Assembly (NCBI GenBank): GCA_002105175.1 | Contig: MCGE01000002.1 | Span: forward strand, 2,108,001 to 2,172,000 | Source of the DNA: Absidia repens | Lineage: Eukaryota; Mucoromycota; Mucoromycetes; Mucorales; Cunninghamellaceae | Direction: 5' to 3' | DNA: 64,000 nt | Shown: one piece after another, positions 35,006 to 47,435 of the stretch | How positions within the stretch are numbered: position 1 is the first letter of the stretch | Layout of the letters: every line of letters starts with the position of its first letter | Notes under the pieces: model-generated | What the model was told of the DNA's origin: nothing | Database searches by the model: none | Seen by the model: only the letters and a program-made list of their open reading frames with translations | Made by a program: the position numbers and the translations under genes

Positions 35006-38000
35006 TCATACATGACCACTACCACCAGTAACGTCGCCTTCCATTTGTTGAAGTCCTAGTAAAAATTCGCCCAAATCTTCCTGATTGCCGTCTGTAGGTG
35101 CTTGAAAAGAAGATGGTCGGTGTATAGATGGTGAACGGGTGTCGATACAGATAGAGGCGGGGCGTCTTCCAGTACCATCAAACGATAATCTATCGGGAAT
35201 GTTGATGATCTTAGGTGGTTGTGATGGTGCATGGAGTCGAGGTAGTGTTCCAGTTTCTGCTGCTACTAGATTTAATTGGTCGCGTTGGTGGAAATTGAGA
35301 TGTTCTTTTGATGTTGCTGAGAGCGATTTGTCAAGTGTATTGTTGGCGTCCTCCATATCATTATAAGGTATATATCCTGTTTCAGACCCAGAAGTGAAAT
35401 GCCATGACGATGGGTTTGCCAGGTGTCTTAATTTTGGGGAGGTGTGTGGTGATAATGGTCGTGAGACATTGGCATCGTACACGCCATCAGTTTTGACATA
35501 TGATGAATTGGCAAGCTTGTCAGATTCTTTCATTTTCGGCGAGAATGATTGTTGCCCTGGGTATTGATAATGCCGGTAATAGTAGTATTGCTGACTGGCT
35601 GTTGCTAACGATGTTGGTGGTGAATTACCTGGCAATGGTGTTGAGTTCGATATGGTAGGTAACGTCGTTGATATCATCGGTTGAGAGTGCCCCAGAACAT
35701 GTTTCGGTGGTGTCGTTGGTTTGGTGGGATGACCATAATGGTGGTTATGATAAGATTGCTGCTGGTGATGAAAACTATGGTTATGTTGTTGCTGCTGAGT
35801 GGATATACAAGTGTTGGAAGATAGATCAGGGGAAGACTTGCTGGCATCTGGAACCATCCAATCATTTGTGATTTCCAAGCTATGGCGATTTTCATTGAAT
35901 TTTTTCGAATGTTTAGCTGAGTGGAACTTCGGTGCCATTATGCTATGACGACTTGAAGACGCAGAAGAATCGTGATAATCATCGTCATTGCTACTGTCAT
36001 TTGTTGATGATTGTTGTTGAGCATCCAACAGACATTGTAAATCTGCACTATGTGATTTTCGGTGATGTAGTCTCGAAGTGGGTCGTCGGTATGAGCTGCT
36101 ACCTGTCATACTAGAGGATGATTGTGTTGATTGGTAGGAAGATGGTCGATAATTGCCGGATGCCTGATAGTGATTATATGCTGGCGCACTAAATGTCGGG
36201 GAGGTCATTGGTGAGCCAAAAGAGGTAGATCGTGAGCGAATGTTTTGCAATTGAGGTGATAAAGCAGTTGATGATGTTGAACTGGTTGAGATGGTGGAAA
36301 TCGTTGAGCCTGCATCCAGTAATGACAGAGGATCCCCTTTCAGAAAGCTGATTGCTGTCTTTAGTGTAGCTAGCGCAAATCTACCAAACACAAAAACAGC
36401 CAGTTTGAATTAACATCTTTTTCTACTTATTCACCTTTGTTTCCTTTCTTACCCATGTTCTGATCGTTCCATGTGTGATAATCGAAAATGTTCAATATAG
36501 AACGCTAAACTTGCAATACGAGGTATTCGAGCATGAGTAATGACATATGCCAGTAAAGGGATCATTTCATCGGTAGTTACAAAAGAGTCTGAAAAAAAAA
36601 AAGATTAGTTTCAAAGACCCTTCCCATAACATAGATTTTATTTTCACTTTGACAACTTACCATTGTTGGTTGACCCATTTCTAACTTCTTTAGCGAATTC
36701 GTCCACAGCAGTTGTGATCAAATCTAGGGTTGATTTAACGCATGCAATCTTTTCTAACGGAGTAAAAGCCAAATCAGTCAAGGGTAGGTTGTTGTTGGTT
36801 ATCACGCCATCCGAATTGTTGCTGTATGGTGGAGTGTCAGTGTCGGTATCAGTTTGTTGTAAACATGCGATGGCTTGCTGAAAGCATGAGAGAAGCATTT
36901 CGGAAATAGGATAGCTAACTGCATAGCGTTGTAGAGTGATTTCGTCTTTGGCGTAGCATTGGCAAATGGAGCTCATATAAGCGTCTTGAGATTGAAGAAT
37001 AGATCGTAATGATTGGATCCATAGCTTTTCATGCAAGAATCCCATCACCACACTTGCAATACAAATAAAAGAGAAGTTTTCGTTAGTATATTTTAACCAG
37101 ACACACATGATGTGTACACATATATATTTATATTAAACTTACTTTTCAACTAATTCCAAAAAATAATCGTGCTCTGCTTGAATTCGACATGTGTCACGTA
37201 TTAACTTGTTACGTTGGAGTATTGTCTACAACAAAAGGATAAAAACAGTAGAGTGAGTCAGTTGGTTCTCTATGCAATTCCATTCTAACTATAAATAGAA
37301 TACTGACATTACCTTGTAGGCCTTGGTGTAAATATGTTGAATTTTTTCTACTGTATAATTGTTGAATCCACGAATATAAACATAGGTATCCACAAATTCT
37401 TGCACAGCCGATTGAAGTTCCACCAATGGTTCATTATTTTCAGCAAACATGTTGAGGAAGTCAAAATCGCTAAAAGATATTTATATTATAAAAGAAAATA
37501 ATAATAATTAAAAGATGAAGTGTGACAAATCATCATTTCATTGTGTATGTTTTCAATACCTTTTTGAGTTGCGGCAAGTTGGAACATTGATTGTATTTCG
37601 ACTTTTTTGATGTTGCTATAAAGAAATAGAAAAACAGTTAGTTGCTTTGATTATACATGAATAATGGGAATAACTTACCAACGCTTCACCTTCAAGTGGA
37701 CGTTGAGTCATATACACACGAATCTTTTTGTTGCCAATATAAACCCATTCTTCAGACATGATATGGATAGTTCTTTGCTCCTTGAAGCCTATATGTATAA
37801 AATGGAAATAAAGTAATGTATGGTAAGTGTACAGCTATATTTGAGCACATATTTCCGTTCGCATATGCTAGCTCACCTGAGACAGTAGATATTAGTGGCT
37901 GTTCAACTGATATAACTTTCCCATTCGCAGCTTGATATTGGCCCTGGTAATAAGGAGAGGCATTGTAACAGTGTGTTTCTATTGATACCAATATATGTAT

Positions 38001-38445
38001 ATAAAAATATGTATATTAATATAGTTCAAGTTAGTGAAACATTCATATTGCTTAAGAGTGAATATGTATTTTTTTTTTTCAACTTACCAATAAAGTCCTT
38101 TGTCAACACAAGTCCTTCTAAAGATCTAGAGTGAGGTATACACACAACAGCAGATCGAGTAAAGATAGTGTTGAAGTGAGATCGAAGGTACACATAAAAG
38201 CTGTTATCTTCCAATTCTTCAGGGACCAAAGGAAGTGGTTGTGATGAGATAATAGACGTCGGTCGCGAATGAGATGATGTTGACGAAGTTGGTGACGGAT
38301 TTGGTGACGTTTTTTGTTGTACCATTGAAGCTAAAGTAGGATATACTTGATCCCTTAGAGAAGAACAAGGAAGATTGCCGTTGTATTGATTGTTTCGTTT
38401 CTTTTTGTTTCCATTCTTTAAGAAAAAAGGGAAAGAGAAGGCCAT
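35006..38445 (-). CDS. VPS9-domain protein, Rab5/Vps21 guanine-nucleotide exchange factor
   Basis: Nine exons: 38445-38088, 37978-37877, 37788-37679, 37615-37560, 37469-37313, 37225-37143, 37052-36661, 36588-36453, 36380-35006; 922 residues, exactly in frame. The N-terminal part is basic and Ser/Pro-rich, then FYVYLRSHFNTIFTRSAVVCIP. A helical region (FVDTYVYIRGFNNYTVEKIQ) leads into the VPS9 fold. Its signature is TTDEMIPLLAYVITHARIPR with FYIEHFRLSHMERSEHG and FALATLKTAISFL, residues about 300-480. The remaining 440 residues are Ser/His/Gln-rich and probably disordered, with many S/T-P sites. VPS9 proteins activate endosomal Rab5-type GTPases. The start is the ATG at 38445; an upstream extension would need a TTG. 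I cannot say if it is the Vps9 or Muk1 equivalent; no CUE domain is visible. Confidence 0.88.
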
Positions 38446-39613
38446 GAAACTGGAGGACAAACCAAATAATATTTTCTTGTAAGTTGAGACTATATATATA
38501 TAGATATATATATATAAATATATAAAATGTGTCTATGTGTAATAAGGACGTGTTTCTTTTAGAAAAGAAAAAAGGAATAAATAAACAATAAGGTAAGTCA
38601 AGGAAAGAAAAGGGGAAGGGAAAAAAACCAATTTTTTCCAAATTTTAGCGGAAGTCAACGAAAATAAGCGGGGATTAAATAAAAGGTGAGCAGGTGAGAT
38701 GGAACAAAGATACAGCAGCAAAATATTACAATGAAAATAAAGAGAATAAAAAGAAGTACCATATATAAGATGGAGGGGTAAAAACAATAAAATAGAGAAT
38801 GAAGCAGAGTTTATATGTCAGTATGATATGATGCTATCAGTCAAGAAAAAAACGCTATTTCCAATATCCCTATATATATATATATATATATATATTCATG
38901 AACCAGTCTCCTGCGGATAATTATGCCAGTAGGTAATCTAGGGGACATAAAAGGGAGAATAAAGTAGAGGTGAGAGTTAGAGGAGATAACTTCGTGAGCA
39001 GATGAAAAGAATAGAAAAAAGAAGAAGTTAATTCTAAAGACTTGGAGAAAGTAGAAAAAAAAATTGCCTTGAATTCTTAGTCTTGATAAGTAATATTTAA
39101 AATCCAAGTAATCATTTCATGACTCTAAATCTCATTGTATTTTCCCGCGTGGCTTGAATTCAAACCATCATCCCCCCTTTTTCTCTTCATGTGCTGTTCA
39201 TTATGAATCACAGATTTACTCCCAATAGCATATACCTGTATCATCTGTCAATTACAAATATGATCCCTTCTTTTAAGTTGGTGGCTCAGTAAAAAAAGCA
39301 CCCCATTAACACTCGGACCGTAGTCAATCAAGTATCACCGCAAACACATTACACAATAAAACAAGCCCACTCAAGCGGAAACTGTAAAATTAAGCTTGAT
39401 TAAAATGAGGCGCAATCATTTTTATATGTCTCCCTTTTTATTTTTCTAATTTTATTTTTTATTCACTTTTACTTCTTCTTCCCATACCTTCTTTATTGTA
39501 TGCTGACCTCTTGATATTTTTAAACTTCTTTTTTTCTTTCTTTGCCTTTTTTTTTTTTTTTTTTTTTTGCACATACATTTCCCCTCATATCCCTTACTTG
39601 TCGTATACACCAC
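38446..39613. promoter_or_regulatory. Divergent intergenic region between VPS9 and arrestin genes
   Basis: About 1.17 kb separating two divergently transcribed genes. It holds TA microsatellites (about 38495-38525 and 38871-38894) and a long pyrimidine-rich stretch just before 39614. No gene seen. Confidence 0.6.
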
Positions 39614-42093
39614 ATGTTAGGCATCAACAAATCCTCGAAGTCAATCGACATCAGTATTGTGGATGAGAAATATTATTTTCCTGGTCAAACGATCAAAGGT
39701 AATTCCGCAAATTCACTTCAACAATAACCCTAGTTTTTTTTTTTATTAAATGGTTTCTTCTTCATAGGCTTTGTCAATGTTCAACCAAAAAACCCAACAA
39801 AGACCAATCACATTCTTCTTAAATTTAGTGGCGAGGTGTCACTATCATTGAAGGAAAAGGATACCACCTGCCTTTTTCAAAAGACCAAGATTCTCAACGT
39901 GACCTCTGACAACAAACCACCAGCAAAAGCTTTTATTATGGAACCGAAGTTATACACCTTCCCTTTTGAATTCGTGGTGCCTGAAGATATTGAACTACCA
40001 AGTACAATGGAAGTAAGTCATGATTACTCTTTATGGCGATTTACCACTGTTTCTGTTGAAAAGACTAACATTTTTTTTTATGCTTGTATGTGTGTAGTTT
40101 AACAAGAAAGCTCGGGTACGATATACACTATCAGCTTTACACGACAAACCTATGGTACCAGAATCACTATGCCCTAAAGCTGAATATTCGGTGCATATTT
40201 TGGAATTTATCGACACCAACGACAAAACGTACAAGGTTCCTCAAGACAAATCTTCTCAAATGTTTCTACCAAAATCGAATCCCTTAAACCGTTGCATCGT
40301 CCGAGCATCTTTGCCACGCTTTGGTTTTACTCGAGGTACGTATTTTTCTTTTTGATATATAACTGTAAGTCACTCGGTAGCTGACTTCTGCTTCATCTTT
40401 TTTTTCAATTTACTGATTGATTACCTTAGGTGATATTGTTTCTCTGTCTTTGGTGATCCATCATTACGAGCCATTCTGTCTTTCTCAAGCTATTGATATC
40501 AGCTTAATCCGAACGGTCGAAATCCAAAACAACAAGTAAGTCCATATAGAGTTATCACCCTAATCGCCAGTTTACTTATGATCACCGCTTTTTTTTAAAA
40601 AAAAAAATAATAGGAATACTCAAATCAAGGAAGATATTCTCAAATCAACGAAATGCGATATCGAAATAAATAGGACACCACACTTCTCGCAAACAATGAC
40701 ACGCCAACTCTTGATACCAACCTCTACGCCTCCGTCGATCCAATTCAGGGGCAATTTACTGCGGGTGCAATATAAAGTCCGCGTATCCGCCCAACTCTCC
40801 ATACCTTCATCAAATCAACAACAGGACAAAGACGCTTTACATGACAGCTGTAACGTGGATATTCCTATTATTGTGGGTACTTGGCCTCGCGCATCTATTC
40901 CTATCGATGATGATGATGACAACGATGACAACTGCGTTACAATGGAGGAAGACACGGATTTTATCGAAGTTGTCAACAGCATATCTGGATCTGAAACCAA
41001 CCAAAATGATTACAGCAGCATCTCTAGCGACAACCGAAATAGCAGCAGCATCCAGCTATCTCAACAGCAACATTATCATCATCATAGTAGTGAATCAAGA
41101 AAGTCATCAGCAATAGAATCAATCTCTGGCAATTCTTCTTCTTCCACCATTAAATTGACTACTAAATCTTCGACAATATCAGATACTGATCTGATAGCCC
41201 GCTCTGACTCCTTGGCCTCAAAATCATCCGGCAAATCTCATGCATCACATTCATCCTACCAGTCTAGTCAATCTTGGGATAAATCTTCACCGTCTTTATC
41301 GCGAAACACCTCTTTCAGCACAAACGTCTCTTCACCTGAATCAAGCAAGACCACCTCTGCCATTCCTGTGAATGTTTTATTGCCAACATCCGAAACCATT
41401 GTAATGTCAGCCGCACCATCTCACAGCAGCAACAATCGAGCTGTATCACCATTGTATCAACACAGAGGCTCTGACCCAACTGGAATGGTCAACCATGGGA
41501 CCGGTGATCAACATCGACATTCCTTTTCTGAGCGTGATCCACAGTATCCTGTTTTTGTTGGCCCTTCGCCGTCGAAATATCAACAAAAACAATCAAGGTC
41601 ATTATCACCACCTCCTTATCCTGGGAATCCACACACTCACAAATCGGCATCATCAGCATCCAGTATTACTCTTATGATGGCCTCATCTCCTCAACCATCG
41701 GCAACTATATCCTCCTCGTCCTCTTCTACATCAACCTCACATCTTCATGACCAGTCACTATCAGCACCATCTTCTCACAGATCATTGGCAACAACGTCAC
41801 TATCACCACCACCTACCATGTTATCACCTGTGCCTTCACCATCTGCATCATTTATGCCCCCACCACCATCGCCGGTCCCTTCCAGCAACCCTATCATGTT
41901 ACAACCTGTCAATGATATAGATGAGGATGACTTTATTCAGCGGCGAACCATTGACAAAAAGGAAACATCTTCACCAGTATCGTATCCTGACGTGGCGCAG
42001 CAAAGCGACTCTGATTTGGACGATGATGACGATGACGATGACGATTTTTTGGCTATAATGAAAAGGAAGCAAGAATTAAATTGCTTGGGATGA
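39614..42093 (+). CDS. Arrestin-related trafficking adaptor with PPPY motif
   Basis: Five exons: 39614-39698, 39768-40012, 40098-40335, 40430-40535, 40614-42093; 717 residues, exactly in frame. Residues about 1-290 form the arrestin N and C domains (start DISIVDEKYYFPGQTIKGFV; FPFEFVVPEDIELPSTME; RVRYTLSALHDKP; then the C-lobe strands). The rest is Ser/Thr-rich and disordered. It contains PPPY near residue 557, the binding site for the WW domains of Rsp5-type ubiquitin ligases. An Asp run near 693-702 is encoded by a GAT/GAC microsatellite. Such adaptors recruit Rsp5 to plasma-membrane transporters for ubiquitination and endocytosis. It shares a divergent promoter region with the Rab5 GEF, which acts later in the same route; this may be coincidence. 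Confidence 0.88.
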
Positions 42094-42479
42094 ACAAACC
42101 CGGGCACAATGGCAGAAATGAAAACATAGATTGACATGATCCTCCTCCTTTTTTATTTATTTATTTATTTATTAGTCTTATTATTTTTTATTATTCTATT
42201 TTATTTTTATTTTGCTATGATCCGCTTATATCTAGTATACCCCATCCTACCTTACCATTAGTTTTGAGTCAGTTCCCCCTTATTTTACATACAATACTTC
42301 TTACATACTTGTACAATTATGACACTTAGAATAGAAATCCTTTTTTTTTTAACAAAAACAAATAAACACATAAATGCTCTGGTGCTCCACTGGAGCTTTG
42401 GGAAATCTTAGATTTACTGAGCGTAAGATGCTGGGGGGGGGAAGGTTGATATATTGAGAAGCTAGACAATGTGGAAAAA
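42094..42479. other. 3' flank of arrestin gene
   Basis: AT-rich with TTTA repeats (42151-42172) and polyadenylation-like signals. The last part may already be the start of repeat copy G. Confidence 0.5.
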
Positions 42480-42880
42480 AAAGGGCGGGAGACTCATTCA
42501 TACTCCGTCGCAAGGATTTATTTTTTCCCACCTAGCCTCCTTTTTTTTTTATTCTCTTTCTTTTCTTTTTTTTTTTTGTTTTAGAAAAAACGCAAATCAA
42601 ACACCATGGGGAAATCTTTCCATTTTGAATGTAGGATTTGGGACCATTGTTAGATTAGCTTCATAGAGTAGGGATAAAACCTTTATTAGCTTAGCTTGTA
42701 TCTATCTATATTTGAATAAAATATGTCTTGTCTTTTTAACATTAGTCTCAGTAATGTAATTATGTCCCTTTTTTTTTGGTTGTCGAATGTGTATACACGG
42801 GAGTAGAATAAATATTGCTCTGGGAGTGTACTAGATAAAAGGCTCGGTGTGTGCAAAAAAACATATATACATATATATAT
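42480..42880 (+). repeat. Dispersed non-coding repeat, copy G (divergent, short)
   Basis: Head-like CATACTCCGTCGCAAGGATTT at about 42499 and a T-rich tract begin this copy. ACACCATGGGGAAATCTTTCC at about 42600, TTAGCTTAGCTTG, GAATAAAATATGTC and GGTTGTCGAATGTGT follow. It groups with copy E. The usual CAGGACTAGT core is missing here. Confidence 0.6.
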
Positions 42881-42990
42881 CAAACTAAAGAGGCAAAAGT
42901 TACATCAACAACTGAAAGCTTGGTATTGTTGGATGGGAGACGTTTACATGTAGGCACTATTTATTGAGTTTCAAAACAATGATAATCAAA

Positions 42991-45290
42991 TTATAGTCTT
43001 GCAGTAGATGGTGCTTCGGGGTTTCCATCTAGATTAACTCGTTCACATAAATCCCGAAGATCTCGCAGAGTTTGAGTGATGATACTAGCGAATTCCTTAG
43101 TCGAGAGAGAATCTTCATCGTTTTTAGCCTCCATACCGAACTTGACCAAGTTGCGAGCTGCCATGTAATTAATCCCATAGCCATGTTTGAATGCAGCACC
43201 AAAACCAGTACCCATCAACTGATCACCTTCTTGAAGTCCCGAAGTACTTAGCCGCCATGTTTGAGATTCCGAAAAAACCGGGTCGGTGAAAATTGCATGT
43301 AATGGTGTGGTGGTTTGCTTTAAAGAGTTTGACGAAGATGATTCATGTTGAGGATGATCCATATTTAATAACTTCAACACTAGTAAATGTCGATCACATC
43401 CATGCCCATCACTTGCTATTTGCGTGTATTTTCTGTGGGCGGCAGTTGCTTTGACTAACAAGTCATAGGTGTTCTAAAAAAAAAAAAAATCAGCGGTGTT
43501 TCATTTTTTTTTTTTTTGTCTTTTTTTTTTGCATGAATGAATTTATTTACTTTGTCGGATGTCATTGGATCATCAAAAGCTTCCACAAAATTCTTGCTGT
43601 CAATGCTACAGCTACGAATTGTTTCTGTTCGGCCACAAAGGTATTTACGAGTGGATGCCGTTTCATAAGTGGCAGTGACTTTTTTGTGGGCACGATAGTA
43701 AGCCAATTGTAAGACCATTTGATAAAAGGCATCAGGTGGAAGTTTACCCACACGTTTAATCCAGTCGGTACCAAATTCATCAAAAATCAGAACAGAAGAG
43801 TCGGATCTTGCCGATATGGCATTGGCGGATGCTTGAGCTTGTTTTAAATACTCATCAATTTTATGATCAGTCACGAATGTTATAGGTTCGACAGACGTTG
43901 ATGGTATGACGGAAGGCGCAGGTGCATTCGTAAGCCATGGCACATTTCTATTATCGGCACCAGAAGCTTGAACTACCGATTTTCTAAGCATATGGTCCCA
44001 CATATAACTGACTGTCAGAGCGTCCACTGGGGAGTGTTCACCAGCAATAAAGGCTTTCCCATTATTTTCCACTACCAACGAAAGGGATTTGTCAAACCAT
44101 CTATTATGTCCTTGTCCACGATTCTGTTGCCCACAAAAGGCTGTTTTACTCCATTGGGCCGAATCTGCACCATGATTATAATCATCCAGGCACACAGCAA
44201 ATAAAGCATATTCAATCTCCGATAATGCGGTTCTATTTTTGGCAGGGTCGATGGTTAACAAATGATTTCTTGCAATGGCCCAGTTATCACGATCCCAGGA
44301 CGTCAACAACGGCACCGGTTTTTGAACGTCATTAGTATTAGAAGCATGTGCAACAATTTCCAGCAGTCCTCTAAAAAAATTATAACAATTAACAACGGCT
44401 CATTCCAAATTAGAAAATAGTTACCTTTCCAGTCTATCTATAGAAAGACATTGCTTTTTACCGTCGAGCACTTCAAAAATTTGTAGTTTGTAAATTTTGT
44501 CACATGCCAAGACAACAATATGAAGGACATCAGACGGATTTCCTTGCACCAAAGCATCACAATAAGGAAGAGGTACGCGAGTCATACTGAGAAAATGGCT
44601 ATATTGCCACATGCATAAAGGCTGTTTTCCACGCACCATTTCTACAGGTAGGGTTTGACTAATGTTCGGTGAAGTGAGAAAAAAAAAGGAGAAAAACAGC
44701 CTGTCAATTTTTGGTTTCAAACGCCGACAAGGTACCCCGCAATTTTTTCCACCCCACATTCCTTACTTTTCAATACACTGAGCATACTCTGCACCGTTAA
44801 AAATCATAGTGGCAGCACGACGAATTTGAAAGTGAGAGAATTGATTTGGACCCAGACCTTGACCATTATTTTCCAATAACGCTTTGGGGTGATGGTCATC
44901 ATTTTTACCAAGAATATACCAATTACTATTAACCATCAAAGGCTCTCGCCATTCAAGGTAAGCTATTAGAATATAAAATTTATATATATTATTTAGTGCA
45001 TATACGAAATACAAACAAGCTGCATCTTGTTTTCTATTACCTTTTCTCAACCAATAGTTATCTTCCAACCAATTTCTTGGGGAGTGGTGGTCAATGTCGA
45101 CCAATCTTTGTTGTAGCGAAGAAGCCAAAGAGCTGTTCATGAAATCTTGAATGATTGCCTTTGATTTTTCATGTTCCTCGGGAGTTTGAAAAGGAAGCAA
45201 TGAGTGAAGGTAAAGAGAACATGTTTTTTGTAAGGAAGGTATAGGTAGACGAGGGAGAGTATTCTGCAGAGCGAAAGTCGCAACCGTCAT
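42991..45290 (-). CDS. Carnitine O-acyltransferase, probably carnitine acetyltransferase, with C-terminal ARL
   Basis: Five exons: 45290-45041, 44962-44767, 44658-44425, 44370-43551, 43473-42991; 660 residues, exactly in frame. Family features in order are LPRLPIPSLQKTCSLYL, WLEDNYWLRK, QFSHFQIRRAATMIF, GEHSPVDAL with the catalytic His near residue 338, and the STRKYLCGRTETIRS segment. DGHGCDRHL and GFGAAFKHGYGINY follow near the C-terminus. The enzyme moves acyl groups between CoA and carnitine for transport between peroxisomes and mitochondria. The last three residues, ARL, fit the PTS1 consensus, which suggests a peroxisomal form. The N-terminus is weakly suited to mitochondrial import. 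Fungal CATs are often dual-located. It is divergent from the Sed5 gene, with 382 bases between the starts. Confidence 0.93.
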
Positions 45291-45672
45291 TTTTTTTTTT
45301 TACTTTTTGTCAATAAAAACTAAAGGAAATAAGGAATGAAGGAAGAAAAAGGAGGTGAGAAAATCAAGTACTAATACTGTGTAATCACATGAAAGCTGGA
45401 ATTGTGATTACTTGACTTCAATTATGATAGCATGCCAGCAAATCAACGCTTGTGCACATGCTTTGTAGTTAGAGTTTTTTTTTGGGCAGTCGGAATTCAA
45501 AACCTTCCATTTGATGTGGTCTGCCCAAAAAAAAAAAATATAATGGGTGACTTTGCTGGCTGGGTTAGCGCCACGTTTCTTTTCTCTTCATTTTTTTTTT
45601 CTCTTTTTGAAAACCCTTTCCTTTCATTCTATATTCCCCATCTACGTCTATTTATTTGATTATTTAACCGAA
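45291..45672. promoter_or_regulatory. Divergent promoter, carnitine acyltransferase / Sed5
   Basis: 382 bases between two divergent ATGs. T-rich/pyrimidine tracts lie next to each start. The Sed5 leader is longer than that of the acyltransferase. No motif can be named. Confidence 0.55.
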
Positions 45673-47053
45673 ATGACGTTTAAAGATCGTACAAACGAAT
45701 TTCATTCGGTGGTGGATAGAATTCGGAACAGATCACAGCAGGCTTCATCAACCCTAGAAAGAAGGGCACTACTATCATCACCATCACAGAAATCAGCAAC
45801 TCCTACACATCATCATCCTCGCTCCGAGTTCTCTCTAATGGCCTCTGAAATTAGTCGAAATATAACAAGTACTGCAAGCAAATTGGAAAAACTGACGAAA
45901 TGTAAGTCAAGCATATATTGGTTCCATGAAAACTTATCAATTGATGTCTCTTTCTTTGTTTTGTTTGTTAGTGGCGAAACGAAAGACTTTATTCGATGAC
46001 AAGCCTGTAGAAATTAGTGTAAGTTAATAAGATAGTCTTGTGAATATATCGCAAAACTAATATGCTCCTTGTCTGGTTATACATATATACAAATAGGAAT
46101 TGACCTTTATCATCAAGCAAGATATCGCCAAACTCAACAAACAGATCGCCATGCTCCAAAACTACACGAAATCTCAGAAACAGTTCAATAAACAGGTGAC
46201 TGAACATACATCCAACGTTGTTGTGGCGTTGCAAAGCAAACTGGCGGACACCTCTATGAGTTTCAAGGACGTTCTAGAAATTCGGACAGAGGTATGAAAG
46301 AACAAGTGAGGGGATTTACTTTGCTGCTGAGTACTGACTCTAATTTTTTTTTTTTTTTTACTTTCCAGAACATGAAAATGACGAAGGATAAGCGGGACCA
46401 ATTCCTTTTCTCTACTGCTGAACAAGCTGCAGAAGAATCGTCACTAGGTAAGGATGACAAAAGGGCAAAAGGGACATGCTATACATGGAAATTATGTTGA
46501 CAGTGTTTATTTTCATATAGCCAATTCACCGTTGTTTAAATCACGACGACGTCTTGGGGATCAGCAACAACAACAATCACACAATGGAGGCAATACTTCG
46601 AATACATTAGCTCATGAAGAACAAGAATCGACACTATCCCTTGGTATTCCTATGCTATCACAACAACAAATCCAAGAACAGCAGCAAGTAGCGGTGATGG
46701 AACAGGATCGATACATTGAAAACCGATCGACGGCAATCGAAAGTATTGAAAGTACCATAGCTGAACTAGGGGGGATTTTCCAACAACTGGCGACTATGGT
46801 GGCAGAACAAAGGGAGACAGTACAACGGTAAACGAAAAGCTAAAAGATATAGATGATAGTAAACTTGGTTTTAATTATCCTGCTTTTTTTTGATAGAATC
46901 GATCAAAATACGGATGATATTGAAATGAACGTGGTAGGCGCCCAAAGGGAACTTCTGAAGTACTACACCAATATTAGCTCGAATCGATGGTTGATGATCA
47001 AGGTCTTTGTGACAATTATTAGCTTCTTTTTATTATTTACTTTTATCATGTAG
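45673..47053 (+). CDS. SED5: Syntaxin 5 / Sed5, Golgi Qa-SNARE
   Basis: Six exons: 45673-45901, 45972-46018, 46097-46291, 46369-46447, 46521-46827, 46897-47053; 337 residues, exactly in frame. It starts with the short syntaxin-5 N-terminal peptide (MTFKDRTNEFHSVV) used for Sly1 binding. The Habc helices follow (SLMASEISRNITSTASKLEKL, KQDIAKLNKQIAMLQNY), then a Gln-rich linker. The SNARE motif IESTIAELGGIFQQLATMV carries the zero-layer Gln and runs on through QRIDQNTDDIEMNV, with a C-terminal anchor (VFVTIISFFLLFTFIM). Sed5 mediates ER-Golgi and intra-Golgi fusion. Short exon 2 (47 nt) is supported by exact phasing. Confidence 0.95.
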
Positions 47054-47435
47054 TCTCCCACTCCCGCTCCTTAGTCATTTATTAGTTCATTATTGACTCC
47101 TCCTCTATCTTCCAATATTTGTTATTTTTTATTTTTATACATATTCCCTTTTACACCATTATTCTCAAATAAAAACATTACATCATGGATAAGACAAGCA
47201 TTTAGCATTTTTTTATTATTTTGACTTCATCTCTAGGCTAAGAGCACATGCTTTCCAGCGTTGGTCAGAGATTTGAATGAGCGACCCTGTCTAGAATATT
47301 TGATATGTCAAGCCCGAATATCGAATATTATCATTTTGAACTATAATAAGCAACGATCGGCAATTGAAATATTCATTTTTTGGAAACAAAAAAGCCTTGG
47401 AGGGGGATATTTTTTTTCTTTTCTTTAAGATCGCT
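47054..47435. other. Sed5 3' flank and Ap4A phosphorylase promoter
   Basis: 382 bases; AATAAA-type signals near 47168. No gene seen. Confidence 0.7.
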
